A DNA stretch of 64,000 nucleotides from an uncultured Tolumonas sp. (GTDB lineage Bacteria; Pseudomonadota; Gammaproteobacteria; Enterobacterales; Aeromonadaceae), in the NCBI RefSeq assembly GCF_963678185.1, contig NZ_OY782757.1, forward strand, positions 3,614,501 through 3,678,500, in the 5' to 3' direction. Positions 35,504-47,061 of this stretch are shown here, piece after piece. Position 1 is the stretch's first letter; every line of letters starts with the position of its first letter. Both the position numbers and the translations under genes were made by a program. The notes beneath the pieces were generated by a model. That model worked only from the letters and a program-made list of their open reading frames with translations. It had not been told where the DNA came from and did no database searches.

Positions 35504-35713
35504 GATCTTCATCGCTCCTGTTAACTGGGTTTGAGTCATAGTCTATGGTCGAATTGCTTTGTAGGTAATAGTAAATTGATATCAAGGTAAAATTTAGATT
35601 TACTTGATTAATATAGCTGAAATTTTTTATAAAAACATATTAGCCAGAATGATTATCTCTGTCTGGCCTATACTATTTACCTAAAAAATTATATTTTCTA
35701 TTGTATTGAAGTA
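35504..35713. other. AT-rich spacer between the repeat array and pseC
   Basis: Together with the repeat array this makes about 410 bases without a credible gene. The part after the array is AT-rich and holds only the weak hairpin at 35643-35667. Confidence 0.6.
35643..35667 (-). terminator. Possible terminator of the pseBC operon
   Basis: GCCAGA (35643-35648) and TCTGGC (35662-35667) form a 6-bp stem with a 13-nt loop. On the minus strand it is followed by TAATATGTTTTT, a fair T-run. It lies about 47 bases beyond the pseC stop. Weak but the only candidate. Confidence 0.4.
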
Positions 35714-37932
<2,219 letters not shown>

Positions 37933-38016
37933 TTAAACACAGTTTCTTTTTGCGATAAAACATGAAGAATCCAGCCATTAGTCGATTATCTGTAAATAAT
38001 GCAATGTTAACTCGTT

Positions 38017-39366
38017 ATGATTGTGCAACTTCCTGTCGTTTTCGGAGCCAAATTTAAGGCCATGAGTGATTTTTTTTCTGAAAATATAGCGGTTATAGCA
38101 AACAGATGGCCAGACCTTCACCAACGTCTGAGTTCTGTTGAGATTGTCAATTTCCAGCCAGAGATCAAAGAAGGTCTTGGTTCTACGTTGATCGTCAATG
38201 GAATACAGCTAACAAGCAGACATGATCGAATTCATGAAGCTAAAGTGCAGGCTGATTCGCTGCCTCAGAATGATACACTTCATTTGTATGGCATTGGATT
38301 AGGTGATCTTCCTCGTGTTTTATTACAACGGAAAAGCCTTCGTCTGTTACATGTTTATATCCTTAATGAAGCATTGTTCATGTTGGTAAACCATCTTCTT
38401 GATCATTCAGATTGGCTTTCTGATCAACGAGTCAGACTTCATATTGCCCATGATTTTAATGAAATTAAATTACCTTTTTTTGTTTCTCCACCAGAGTTAT
38501 ATCTAACAAGTAACACTAATTCTAAAATAAGAGATCGTTTGGCTGCAGAGGTTGAAATTGTCTATCTGAATCAACGGTTCACCGCGGATAATCCGGTGTT
38601 TAAAGCTCGATTGGAAGAGAATCTTTCATATATTCAGCACGATAAAGATGTTGCGGAACTATTCAATCAATATTCAGGTCGTGATGCATTTGTTTTAGCA
38701 TCCGGGCCGACACTGTCTGATCATTATGAAAGGTTATCTACTATCCGGCAGAATGAAAATAGACCTTTATTCATTGCTTTAGATACCGCATTGAAGGGAC
38801 TCATTGCTCATGATATTGATCCGGATATTGTGATCTCAATCGATAAAGAAATTAATCCAGGTCATTTGCCTGATAATATGATGTGTAAACCAAAATTGGT
38901 GTATTTTCCTTTAGTGACCCCGTCATTATTGGCTGCATGGCCGGGTGAGCGTTACTGCGCATACTCACACAGTGTGGTTTACGAAGCTATGTGTAAAAAA
39001 CATCCTAAAGGGAAATTATTTGCTAGCGGTAGTGTTATACATCCTGCGGTTGATTTTGCAGTCAAATCAGGCGTGAAAAGTATCACTTTCTTTGGCGCAG
39101 ACTTTAGTTTTCCCTATGATAAAACGCATTCCGGTTGGGATAGTGGGGTGCTTTGTGTGCCCGTTGATGCGGCGAAACATTGGGTGTTAAACGGAAGAAA
39201 TGAAAAAGTAAAAACGTTACTCAATTTTCGTGGTTACCTTTGTTCTCTGGAACGTTATATTGCCCATCATCCGAAAGTCATATTTTATAATAGCAGTAGA
39301 GATGGTGCTTATATTGAAGGGACTGTTTACCATCCGGAGTTTGTTAATGATCTCAACAGAACTTAA
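38017..39366 (+). CDS. maf2: Second Maf/DUF115-type transferase (Maf-2)
   Basis: 449 residues, much shorter than Maf-1. It keeps the MAF core: AFVLASGPTLSDHYERL (about 225-241), PLFIALDTALKGLIAHDIDPDIVISIDKE (about 250-278), and SGVKSITFFGADFSFP near 355, with a tail ending in YNSSRDGAYIEGTV. The N-terminal helical half of Maf-1 is largely absent. The ATG at 38017 has no clear ribosome site and 38062 (MSDFF...) is an alternative, also poorly placed. It is divergent from pseB. Two Maf genes on either side of the pse genes parallel Aeromonas. Confidence 0.82.
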   Translation: MIVQLPVVFGAKFKAMSDFFSENIAVIANRWPDLHQRLSSVEIVNFQPEIKEGLGSTLIVNGIQLTSRHDRIHEAKVQADSLPQNDTLHLYGIGLGDLPRVLLQRKSLRLLHVYILNEALFMLVNHLLDHSDWLSDQRVRLHIAHDFNEIKLPFFVSPPELYLTSNTNSKIRDRLAAEVEIVYLNQRFTADNPVFKARLEENLSYIQHDKDVAELFNQYSGRDAFVLASGPTLSDHYERLSTIRQNENRPLFIALDTALKGLIAHDIDPDIVISIDKEINPGHLPDNMMCKPKLVYFPLVTPSLLAAWPGERYCAYSHSVVYEAMCKKHPKGKLFASGSVIHPAVDFAVKSGVKSITFFGADFSFPYDKTHSGWDSGVLCVPVDAAKHWVLNGRNEKVKTLLNFRGYLCSLERYIAHHPKVIFYNSSRDGAYIEGTVYHPEFVNDLNRT

Positions 39367-39613
39367 ATCATCCTTGGTCTGCTTAGCTACAAAATTACGT
39401 TTAGGAAAACATGTTGAAGCATGTCTTGCAATTGTTGATACCCTTGAGGATCTTGTATCGCTTGTGTCGCATTGCAACAGTAAACAACAGCAGCAATTTC
39501 AACTTTATCTGAAAGAAATATTAATAGCGCAGGAACGTCAGGATTGGCTCTGCATGGCTGATTATCTTGAATATGAAATAGTAGCTTTTTTTGATAATAA
39601 GCCCTCAGAATAA
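39347..39613 (+). CDS. Hypothetical small protein coupled to Maf-2
   Basis: 88 residues, ATG at 39347 with CCGGAG about 8 bases upstream, overlapping the maf2 stop by 20 bases. The protein is helical (LSSLVCLATKLRLGKHVEACLA-like start, then LVSLVSHCNSKQQQQF and LYLKEILIAQERQDWLCMADYLEYEIVAFF), with no membrane segment. I do not recognise the family. Overlap with maf2 suggests a partner or chaperone of the transferase; that is inference. No gene follows until rlmN. Confidence 0.62.
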   Translation: MISTELKSSLVCLATKLRLGKHVEACLAIVDTLEDLVSLVSHCNSKQQQQFQLYLKEILIAQERQDWLCMADYLEYEIVAFFDNKPSE

Positions 39614-39712
39614 AGTGGTTAATATTTGTTCTGTTTTGGATTTCTTTTGCTAGTCACTTCACTATAAACTTTGTACAATCCGCGCCCTTCTATACAGGTC
39701 TCTGAGGCATCC

Positions 39713-40834
39713 ATGAGCGAAAATAAAGTTAATCTGCTGGATTTTGATCGTAACGCATTACGTGCATTTTTTGCCGATGAATTGGGCGAAAAAGCATTTC
39801 GTGCCGATCAAATCATGAAGTGGATCTACCATTTCGGTTGTGATGATTTTTCACAGATGACCAATGTGAATAAAGCCTTACGTGAAAAATTATCGCGTAT
39901 TGCTGAAATTCGTGCGCCTGAAATTAGCACCGAGCAACGTTCTGCCGATGGCACCATTAAATGGGCGATGCGAGTTGGTGATCAAGAAGTTGAAACCGTG
40001 TTTATTCCTGAAGAGGATCGCGCAACATTGTGTGTATCTTCGCAGGTGGGTTGTGCTTTGGAATGCAAATTCTGCTCAACCGGGCAGCAAGGGTTTAACC
40101 GTAACCTGACGGTGTCAGAAATTATTGGTCAGGTATGGCGTGCTGCTCAGGTGGTTGGTTTTCCTAAAGATACCGGTAAACGTGTCATTACTAACGTCGT
40201 GATGATGGGCATGGGCGAGCCTTTACTGAATCTGTCTAATTTGGTTCCTGCTCTGAGTTTGATGATGGAAGATTATGGCTTCGGCTTATCGAAACGTCGC
40301 GTGACTGTTTCAACATCCGGCGTCGTGCCTGCGCTAGATAAATTGGGTGACATGATAGACGTTGCATTGGCGATTTCTTTACATGCGCCAAACGATAAAC
40401 TGCGTTCAGAAATCATGCCGATCAACGATAAATACAACATTCAGGAATTCCTGGGTTCTGTGCAGCGTTATCTAAGCAAATCGAATGCAAACCATGGCCG
40501 CGTTACTGTTGAGTATGTGTTGCTTGATCATGTTAACGATGATATGGAACATGCGCGCGAATTGGCTGAGCTGCTAAAAGATACGCCAAGTAAAATAAAT
40601 CTGATCCCGTTTAACCCGTTTCCAAGCAATCCATACGGGAAGCCAAGCAACAGCCGTGTTGATCGTTTCTCTAAAGTCTTGATGGAATATGGTTATACCG
40701 TCATCGTACGCAAAACCCGTGGTGATGATATTGATGCTGCTTGCGGTCAGCTGGTTGGTGATGTAATCGACAGAACGAAACGAACCATGAAAAAACGGAT
40801 GCAAGAGCAGGAGATTTCCGTCAAAATGCTTTGA
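39713..40834 (+). CDS. rlmN: Dual-specificity 23S rRNA/tRNA methyltransferase RlmN
   Basis: Radical-SAM enzyme that makes C2-methyladenosine at A2503 of 23S rRNA and A37 of some tRNAs. 373 residues from the ATG at 39713 (TGAGG upstream). The [11 protein letters not shown] cluster motif (C-x3-C-x2-C) is near residues 113-120, with GMGEPLLN (about 172) and the conserved C-terminal DIDAACGQL, whose Cys (near 345) is the methyl-carrying residue. First gene of the conserved block rlmN-pilW-rodZ-ispG-hisS. A frame starting at 39671 is open but lies in the promoter region. Confidence 0.95.
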   Translation: MSENKVNLLDFDRNALRAFFADELGEKAFRADQIMKWIYHFGCDDFSQMTNVNKALREKLSRIAEIRAPEISTEQRSADGTIKWAMRVGDQEVETVFIPEEDRATLCVSSQVGCALECKFCSTGQQGFNRNLTVSEIIGQVWRAAQVVGFPKDTGKRVITNVVMMGMGEPLLNLSNLVPALSLMMEDYGFGLSKRRVTVSTSGVVPALDKLGDMIDVALAISLHAPNDKLRSEIMPINDKYNIQEFLGSVQRYLSKSNANHGRVTVEYVLLDHVNDDMEHARELAELLKDTPSKINLIPFNPFPSNPYGKPSNSRVDRFSKVLMEYGYTVIVRKTRGDDIDAACGQLVGDVIDRTKRTMKKRMQEQEISVKML

Positions 40835-40860
40835 AATCCAGTTCGTTAATGTACTGAGAC

Positions 40861-41637
40861 ATGAAAAGACATCTTCTATTACTCTGGGCAGCGATAATCT
40901 CGCTGTCTGGATGTGTCACCGAAACTACAATTATCGGTAAAAATTCAGAGCGACAAGAAAATTCGATTGATGGCGCTTCTGCTGCCAAAACGCGTATTGA
41001 GCTTGGCATGGGCTATCTGAACAAAGGTCAGATGGCACCGGCAAAATATAATTTTGAAAAAGCAATTGAGATGGCTCCGAATAATGCGGATGCCTATCTT
41101 GCGATGGCTTATTACTACCAGTCGGTAGGTGATAACGCTTCTGCACAAAAAACGTATGAACAATTAGTCTCTAGCCACAGTAATAATCCCGATGTACTCA
41201 ATAATTATGGTACTTTCCTCTGTCGCAATCATAACTATGCCGAAGCTGATGAGATGTTTCGACGTGCAGTAGTGCAGCCGCATTATTTAAAAATGGACGA
41301 TAGTTATGAAAATGCCGGCATTTGCGCGCGTCAAGCAGGGCAAAAAGACAAAGCACTGGAATATTACCGCCTCGCGCTTGGTTATAATCCCAATAAAGTC
41401 AGATTAATGCTGGAACTGGCGGAAATGGCATTGGATGCACATAAGCCCGATGAAGCTCAGCAGATATTGAGCTCTTATCGTAGTAAAGCTAATCCAACAC
41501 CACAAAGTTTATGGTTGAGCCTTCGCACCGCACAAGAACAGGGACATATCGCGGATATGCATGTTTTCGGTCAGTCCTTGGTTCAGCAATTCCCATCCTC
41601 GATTCAAGCGAAAAGATATCAGAACAATGACTACTGA
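40861..41637 (+). CDS. pilW: Type IV pilus biogenesis/stability lipoprotein PilW (PilF)
   Basis: 258-residue lipoprotein that pilots the PilQ secretin. It has a signal with lipobox LSGC (Cys about residue 18), followed by tandem TPR units (about 43-205: IELGMGYLNKGQMAPAKYNFEKAIEMAPNNADAYLAMAYYY and repeats). In Aeromonas and Vibrio this gene stands between rlmN and rodZ, as here. Its end overlaps the rodZ start by 11 bases. Confidence 0.9.
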   Translation: MKRHLLLLWAAIISLSGCVTETTIIGKNSERQENSIDGASAAKTRIELGMGYLNKGQMAPAKYNFEKAIEMAPNNADAYLAMAYYYQSVGDNASAQKTYEQLVSSHSNNPDVLNNYGTFLCRNHNYAEADEMFRRAVVQPHYLKMDDSYENAGICARQAGQKDKALEYYRLALGYNPNKVRLMLELAEMALDAHKPDEAQQILSSYRSKANPTPQSLWLSLRTAQEQGHIADMHVFGQSLVQQFPSSIQAKRYQNNDY

Positions 41638-42628
41638 ACAGCGTCATGAAACTGCCCAACTAACGCCGGGCACTATATTGAAAACAGCTCGTGAACAACG
41701 GGGGATGAGTCAGCAAGATGTGGCACATCGTCTTAATTTACGTATCTCGTTGATTCGCGATATTGAAGAAGATCGCTTTGATCAAAAAACGGCTAGCACC
41801 TTTACCAGAGGTTATCTGAAAACGTATGCCCGTTTTGTTGGTACAGATGAGCAAGCGGTATTAGCAGCTTATGATCGTCTGGGATTAAAAGATCAACAAT
41901 ACAGTGAAATGTATAGTTTTTCTGGGCGCACGCAACGCGAAGCGAGTGAGCATCGTGTACGTTTCATCTCTTGGGTTTTGTTTATTGGTTTAGCCGGTTT
42001 AGGTGGAACATGGTGGTGGTTACAGCCAGCAGAAGAACCAGTTCCAACTGCAATCAATGAAGCTGGGCAACTCGTAGTAAAAGCAACCGATGCTGTTTTG
42101 GCGGCAAAACCGAGCGCAGCTCAAGCCACAACGGCTAATCCAGTTGCGACAACCAGTGCTGCACCTGTGACTGCAACCAGCAGTGCTGAAGATACAGCTG
42201 AAACATCGACAGATTTACCAGTAGCCGCTGATAATGAAGGTCAAGAACCAACTGTGTTGTCGAATGCTGCGGCTGAAGAAAATAATCAAGAACAAACTAA
42301 AATAGTACCAGCATCATCGGCGGCTGTTGCCTCTACGGCAACTACAAAACCTGAAACTGCTGATTCGCCAGTTGATGCGTCAATCGCGTTGCAATTGCAA
42401 TTCAAAGCTTCATGTTGGCTACGAGTTGCAGATGCGTCAGGAAAGTCCTTATTTGAAGGCACTAAAAATGCCGGCGATAAAGTTAATGTATCGGGTAAAG
42501 AACCGTTTAGTTTAACGATTGGTGCACCAAGAGCAGTTGCTGTCTACTTCCATGGGCAGGCTGTTGATATGTCGTCCTACATTCGTCAGGGTGTGGTTGC
42601 TCGTTATAAGTTACCGTTGAAGAATTAA
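41627..42628 (+). CDS. rodZ: Cell-shape protein RodZ
   Basis: RodZ couples MreB to the membrane elongation machinery. 333 residues from the ATG at 41627: N-terminal Xre-type helix-turn-helix (TILKTAREQRGMSQQDVAHRLNLRISLIRDIE, about 15-46), a basic juxtamembrane stretch, one membrane span (VLFIGLAGLGGTWWW, about 114-128), a Thr/Ala/Glu-rich periplasmic linker (about 140-245), and a C-terminal DUF4115 domain (LQFKASCWLRVADASGKSLFEG). The frame open to 41561 lies inside pilW. Confidence 0.93.
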   Translation: MTTEQRHETAQLTPGTILKTAREQRGMSQQDVAHRLNLRISLIRDIEEDRFDQKTASTFTRGYLKTYARFVGTDEQAVLAAYDRLGLKDQQYSEMYSFSGRTQREASEHRVRFISWVLFIGLAGLGGTWWWLQPAEEPVPTAINEAGQLVVKATDAVLAAKPSAAQATTANPVATTSAAPVTATSSAEDTAETSTDLPVAADNEGQEPTVLSNAAAEENNQEQTKIVPASSAAVASTATTKPETADSPVDASIALQLQFKASCWLRVADASGKSLFEGTKNAGDKVNVSGKEPFSLTIGAPRAVAVYFHGQAVDMSSYIRQGVVARYKLPLKN

Positions 42629-42631
42629 GTT

Positions 42632-43753
42632 ATGAGTCAGCACATTTCACCTGTTAAGCGCCGGATCAGTAAACAGATCATGGTTGGAAATGTACCGGTA
42701 GGTGGTAATGCGCCGATATCGGTACAATCAATGACGAACACGTTGACCACTGATGTGGCTGCTACTGTAGCGCAAATCCAGGCACTGCAGCGCGTCGGTG
42801 CCGATATTGTGCGGGTTTCTGTACCAACTATGGATGCAGCAGAAGCATTTAAGCTGATCAAACAGCAAGTTTCCGTTCCGTTGGTGGCCGATATTCATTT
42901 TGACTATCGTATTGCACTGAAAGTGGCGGAATATGGTGTTGATTGTTTACGTATCAATCCCGGCAATATTGGTAAGGAAGATCGTATTCGCTCCGTCGTC
43001 GATTGTGCGCGCGATCTGAATATTCCCATTCGAATCGGTGTGAATGGCGGTTCACTTGAAAAAGAGCTGATGGATAAATACGGTGAACCAACTGCGGAAG
43101 CTCTGGTTGAATCGGCCATGCGTCATGTCGATATCCTTGACCGACTCAACTTCGATCAATTCAAAGTCAGTGTCAAAGCATCCGATGTGTTTCTGGCCGT
43201 CGAAGCTTACCGACTCTTAGCTAAACAGATTGAACAACCATTACATCTGGGTATTACTGAGGCCGGCGGTTTCCGTTCCGGTGCCGTGAAATCAGCAATT
43301 GGCTTGGGTATGCTGCTGGCAGATGGTATTGGTGACACATTGCGCGTGTCATTAGCCGCCGATCCGGTAGAAGAGATCAAAGTCGGCTTTGATATTCTTA
43401 AGTCATTACGTATTCGTGCGCGTGGTATTAACTTTATCGCTTGCCCTACCTGCTCTCGCCAAGAGTTTGATGTAATCAGCACAGTCAATGCGTTAGAGGA
43501 GCGTCTGGAAGATATTATCACACCAATGGATGTCTCTATTATTGGTTGTGTTGTGAATGGTCCGGGTGAAGCATTGGTATCGGATTTAGGTCTGGCGGGG
43601 GCGAATCGCAAGAGTGCCTTGTATGAAGACGGTGAACGCGTTGATCGTCTGGATAATGAAAATATTCTTGATCAGCTTGAAGCTCGAATTAGAGCCAAAG
43701 CATCACAGCTGGATCAAGGAAAACGTATTCCGATCCAACAACATCACGAGTAA
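42632..43753 (+). CDS. ispG: 4-hydroxy-3-methylbut-2-en-1-yl diphosphate synthase IspG
   Basis: [4Fe-4S] enzyme of the MEP isoprenoid pathway converting MEcPP to HMBPP. 373 residues: [28 protein letters not shown] at the start, [10 protein letters not shown] (about 52), the TIM barrel, and the cluster-binding C-terminal part with [10 protein letters not shown] (about 269-278) and [12 protein letters not shown] (about 305-316). Starts 3 bases after rodZ. Followed by a short dyad (CAGGT-TGT-ACCTG) and the hisS promoter. Confidence 0.97.
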   Translation: MSQHISPVKRRISKQIMVGNVPVGGNAPISVQSMTNTLTTDVAATVAQIQALQRVGADIVRVSVPTMDAAEAFKLIKQQVSVPLVADIHFDYRIALKVAEYGVDCLRINPGNIGKEDRIRSVVDCARDLNIPIRIGVNGGSLEKELMDKYGEPTAEALVESAMRHVDILDRLNFDQFKVSVKASDVFLAVEAYRLLAKQIEQPLHLGITEAGGFRSGAVKSAIGLGMLLADGIGDTLRVSLAADPVEEIKVGFDILKSLRIRARGINFIACPTCSRQEFDVISTVNALEERLEDIITPMDVSIIGCVVNGPGEALVSDLGLAGANRKSALYEDGERVDRLDNENILDQLEARIRAKASQLDQGKRIPIQQHHE

Positions 43754-43788
43754 CAAAGAGACCGTTTTTTCGTTACTCAGTTGGCAGG

Positions 43789-43818
43789 TTGTACCTGTCT
43801 TTTTAAACTCCCTATAAT
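43789..43818 (+). promoter_or_regulatory. Sigma-70 promoter of hisS
   Basis: TTGTAC (43789-43794), 18 bp, TATAAT (43813-43818), followed by GCGGGC. The perfect -10 and GC-rich discriminator are typical of growth-rate and stringently controlled translation genes. It lies 36 bases before the GTG start of hisS. Confidence 0.75.
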
Positions 43819-43853
43819 GCGGGCAGTTTTGTATTAGAAGTTTGAGAATTATT

Positions 43854-45131
43854 GTGGCTAAACAAATTCAGGCAATTCGTGGAATGAATGATTGCCTACC
43901 GGAACAAACACCGGTCTGGCAAATGCTCGAAGCAACTTTACGACGTGTCGTTTCTTCTTATGGTTATTCTGAAGTTCGGATGCCGATTGTCGAAATGACT
44001 AATCTGTTTCAACGTGCCATCGGTGAAGTTACCGATGTGGTTGAAAAAGAAATGTACACATTTAATGACCGCAATGGTGACAGTCTGACTCTGCGTCCGG
44101 AAGGAACCGCGGGTTGCGTTCGTGCCTGTATCGAACATGGTCTGGTTTACAATCAGGAACGTCGGTTATGGTATGTAGGGCCAATGTTCCGCCATGAGCG
44201 CCCGCAAAAAGGCCGTTATCGTCAATTCCATCAGTTTGGTGTGGAAGTATTTGGTCTGAATGGGCCAGATATCGATGCGGAATTGATCATGCTGACCGCC
44301 CGTTTGTGGCGTGAGTTAGGTATTGAGCAATTTACAACTTTACAGCTGAATACCTTAGGTTCATCTGCAGAGCGAGCGGCTTATCGTGATGCTTTGGTTG
44401 TGTTCCTTGAGCAACACAAAGAATCACTCGATGAAGAAAGCAAGCGCCGGATGTACTCTAATCCACTGCGTGTACTGGATACGAAAAGTCCGCAAGTGCA
44501 GGAAATTTTACAGCACGCGCCAACATTGACGGATTATTTCGGTGAAGAAACCAAAGCGCACTTTAGTGGATTGAAAGCGTTACTGGATGCCGCCGGAATT
44601 ACTTATCAAGTTAATGAACGTTTAGTTCGTGGCTTAGATTATTACAATTACACCGTCTTTGAATGGGTGACTGATAGCCTTGGTGCACAGGGGACTATCT
44701 GTGGTGGTGGTCGTTATGATGGTCTGGTGGAGCAACTAGGCGGTCAAGCAACTCCAGCCGTAGGTTTTGCAATGGGTCTGGAACGTTTGACTCTGATGCT
44801 TGAAACCTTGGAGAAAATCCATAATCTGCCTGCTACGGTTGATGTTTATATCTGTATGGCTGGTGAGGGCACGCTAGCTGCTGGTTTATTGCTGGCTGAG
44901 CGTATACGAAATGAACGTCCGCAGTTACGTGTAATGACGCATTGCGGCGGTGGTAATTTTAAAAAGCAGATGAAACGAGCTGACAAAGTTGCAGCCAGAA
45001 TCGCATTGATTTTGGGTGAAACGGAAGTTGCGGAACAAAAAGTCACCGTTAAATTTTTACGTGATCAAATAGAACAGCAAACGATTGCTGCTGCAGCATT
45101 GTTACCGATACTGGATCAGCTGGGAGAATAA
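43854..45131 (+). CDS. hisS: Histidyl-tRNA synthetase
   Basis: 425 residues from the GTG at 43854; the usual start (M/V)[15 protein letters not shown] makes the TTG at 43842 unnecessary. Class II core: motif 2 [21 protein letters not shown] (about 108-128), the His-specific motifs [15 protein letters not shown] (about 257) and [14 protein letters not shown] (about 284), and the anticodon-binding C-terminal domain from about 330. Length normal. Next gene starts 2 bases later. Confidence 0.96.
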   Translation: MAKQIQAIRGMNDCLPEQTPVWQMLEATLRRVVSSYGYSEVRMPIVEMTNLFQRAIGEVTDVVEKEMYTFNDRNGDSLTLRPEGTAGCVRACIEHGLVYNQERRLWYVGPMFRHERPQKGRYRQFHQFGVEVFGLNGPDIDAELIMLTARLWRELGIEQFTTLQLNTLGSSAERAAYRDALVVFLEQHKESLDEESKRRMYSNPLRVLDTKSPQVQEILQHAPTLTDYFGEETKAHFSGLKALLDAAGITYQVNERLVRGLDYYNYTVFEWVTDSLGAQGTICGGGRYDGLVEQLGGQATPAVGFAMGLERLTLMLETLEKIHNLPATVDVYICMAGEGTLAAGLLLAERIRNERPQLRVMTHCGGGNFKKQMKRADKVAARIALILGETEVAEQKVTVKFLRDQIEQQTIAAAALLPILDQLGE

Positions 45132-45133
45132 TA

Positions 45134-45787
45134 GTGGACATATACAATTCCGAAGAACAACAAGTTGAAGCTATCAAATCCTGGTGGCAAGAAAATGGTA
45201 AGTCCATTATTGCTGGTGTGGTAATTGGGTTTGTCGGGTTATTTGGCTGGCGTTATTACAACAGTTATGTACAACAGCGTAGTGAAGCATCGGCAGCTGC
45301 ATATCAACAAGTGATGCAAGTGTTAGCTGAGCAGCATGAGAAGGGATTTAGTGCTGTTAGTAAGTTTATCGCTGATCATGGCAGCGATACCTACGGTGAT
45401 CTGGCTGCATTACAATTATCGGCTGACGCAGTGAAAGCTAATAAATTGGAATTAGCGGCAGTACAGTTACGTCGCGTGGCTGAACATGGTGTCGATGATG
45501 AGTTTAAACCTGTTGCGGGTATCCGTTTAGCTCGGGTATTACTGGCAATGAATAAACCAGCAGATGCATTAAAAGCATTGGATGCAGTAACAGCTGAACA
45601 ATATAAAGCCACTGTTGCTGAAGTCAGGGGCGATGCATTATTGGCATCGGCACAACCTGAAAAAGCTCGTGCGGCATATGTTGTTGCATTGCAAGCTAGT
45701 AAAAATGGTGCAAATCCTGTTTTACAGATGAAACTTGATGATCTTTCTGTAGCCGGCGAAAAAGCTGATACACCCAAAGCGAAATAA
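45134..45787 (+). CDS. yfgM: YfgM family ancillary SecYEG translocon subunit
   Basis: 217 residues from a GTG start. N-terminal cytoplasmic part (EQQVEAIKSWWQENGKSII), one membrane span (IIAGVVIGFVGLFGWRYY, about 24-41), then a periplasmic TPR domain. YfgM associates with SecYEG and PpiD in E. coli. Position between hisS and bamB is conserved across gammaproteobacteria. Confidence 0.92.
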   Translation: MDIYNSEEQQVEAIKSWWQENGKSIIAGVVIGFVGLFGWRYYNSYVQQRSEASAAAYQQVMQVLAEQHEKGFSAVSKFIADHGSDTYGDLAALQLSADAVKANKLELAAVQLRRVAEHGVDDEFKPVAGIRLARVLLAMNKPADALKALDAVTAEQYKATVAEVRGDALLASAQPEKARAAYVVALQASKNGANPVLQMKLDDLSVAGEKADTPKAK

Positions 45788-45795
45788 AGCGAAGG

Positions 45796-46986
45796 ATGGT
45801 GAACCTAATGCATAAAGGTTGGCAAAAATTTAGCTGTCTATTGCTGGGGAGTGTATTGCTCTATGGCTGTAGTTCAGAAGAAGATGTCATTAAGATGGCT
45901 GACGTACCTGTAGTTGAGTCAGCTTTTCATCCAGAAACAGCTTGGAGTAGTGGTATTGGCTCAGGCGTCGGCAAATTTTATTCGCATCTGCAACCGGTTA
46001 TTGTTGGCGACAATATTTTTGCTGCATCGCGAGATGGTCGCGTTTATGCCTTTGAAAAGCTGAGTGGTAAGAAACTGTGGAGTGTTGATCTGAGCGATCA
46101 ACCTTTCTATGAAGGAAAACGCAGTGTCCGTTTATCAGGCGGTCTTGCGGCAGCAGATGGCCGTATTTATGTTGGTTCAGAAAACGGACAAATGTTGGCG
46201 CTGAAACAAGAAACTGGCGAACTGATTTGGCACACCGATGTTGGCGGTGAAGTTCTAGCTACACCAGCAACTGACTCTGGAAAAGTTGTGATCTCAACTG
46301 GCGCTGGTCAACTACTGGCGTTGGATGGTGAAACCGGCAAGATCGATTGGACGGTTACCAGCGAACAACCTAATTTGACATTGCGTGGCACTGCGGCGCC
46401 TGTCATTGCTGCTGGTGGTGTACTGTATGGTCGGGCTGATGGTAAAATTGGCATCGTACTGCTGCAAAATGGCCAGTTAGTCAACGAAACCCGTGTTGCG
46501 ACACCGCATGGACAAACTGACCTTGATCGAATGGTCGATGTTGATGCTGAGCCGGTGATTGTTGATGATGAGCTTTACGCTGTTGCTTACAATGGCCAGT
46601 TGATTTCCCGTAAGCTGATCTCCGGGGATGAATTATGGAAGCGTAAATATGCTTCTTATCAAAATATGGGGATTGGTGTAAACGACATTGCCATCACCGA
46701 TTCAAAATCTCATATTTATTTGATTGACCGTTCGACGGGCACAGAAAAATGGTCCAATACTCAATTGGAATATCGAAATCTGACTGCTCCGTTGGTATTA
46801 GGCGACTATATTGTAGTAGGTGATAATGAAGGTTATCTCTACTGGATTTCGCAAACAACGGGTAAAATTGCTGCTATGCAGGAAGTCGATAGCGCTGGCT
46901 TGTACGCAACACCTATTATCGATGGGGATTTGATCTATATTCAAACCCGCGGCGGCGAACTGGTTGCTATTAAACGTCCGTCATAA
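45796..46986 (+). CDS. bamB: Outer-membrane assembly lipoprotein BamB
   Basis: BamB is the beta-propeller lipoprotein of the BAM complex. 396 residues from the ATG at 45796, or 392 from ATG 45808 (MHKGWQ...), which gives the neater signal peptide; GAAGGA lies upstream of both. Lipobox LYGC (Cys about residue 25). PQQ-like repeats run through the protein: GRVYAFEKLSGKKLWS, GQMLALKQETGELIWH, GQLLALDGETGKIDWT, and the end GGELVAIKRP. Confidence 0.94.
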   Translation: MVNLMHKGWQKFSCLLLGSVLLYGCSSEEDVIKMADVPVVESAFHPETAWSSGIGSGVGKFYSHLQPVIVGDNIFAASRDGRVYAFEKLSGKKLWSVDLSDQPFYEGKRSVRLSGGLAAADGRIYVGSENGQMLALKQETGELIWHTDVGGEVLATPATDSGKVVISTGAGQLLALDGETGKIDWTVTSEQPNLTLRGTAAPVIAAGGVLYGRADGKIGIVLLQNGQLVNETRVATPHGQTDLDRMVDVDAEPVIVDDELYAVAYNGQLISRKLISGDELWKRKYASYQNMGIGVNDIAITDSKSHIYLIDRSTGTEKWSNTQLEYRNLTAPLVLGDYIVVGDNEGYLYWISQTTGKIAAMQEVDSAGLYATPIIDGDLIYIQTRGGELVAIKRPS

Positions 46987-47008
46987 TTCGGACTGTATGT
47001 TTGTTTAT

Positions 47009-47041
47009 AGCCCCTGATCTGGTATCAGGGGCTTCTGTTTA
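47009..47041 (+). terminator. Intrinsic terminator between bamB and der
   Basis: GCCCCTGAT (47010-47018) and ATCAGGGGC (47024-47032) form a perfect 9-bp stem with a CTGGT loop, followed by TTCTGTTTATTT. It separates der from the hisS-yfgM-bamB unit. Confidence 0.85.
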
Positions 47042-47061
47042 TTTAATAATTGAGGTTTTAT

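Noticed and set aside
35304-35504. Open frame encoding a long Val-Gly repeat, and the minus-strand Thr-Asn frame over the same array
   Set aside because: Both exist only because the hexamer repeat has no stop in any multiple of 3. No ribosome site, no family resemblance.
37939-37965. Sigma-28 promoter before maf2
   Set aside because: TAAA to TGCGATAA is 13 bp apart with two mismatches in the -10.
43207-43611. Antisense frame in ispG
   Set aside because: Shadow of a strongly biased coding gene; nothing resembling a protein family.
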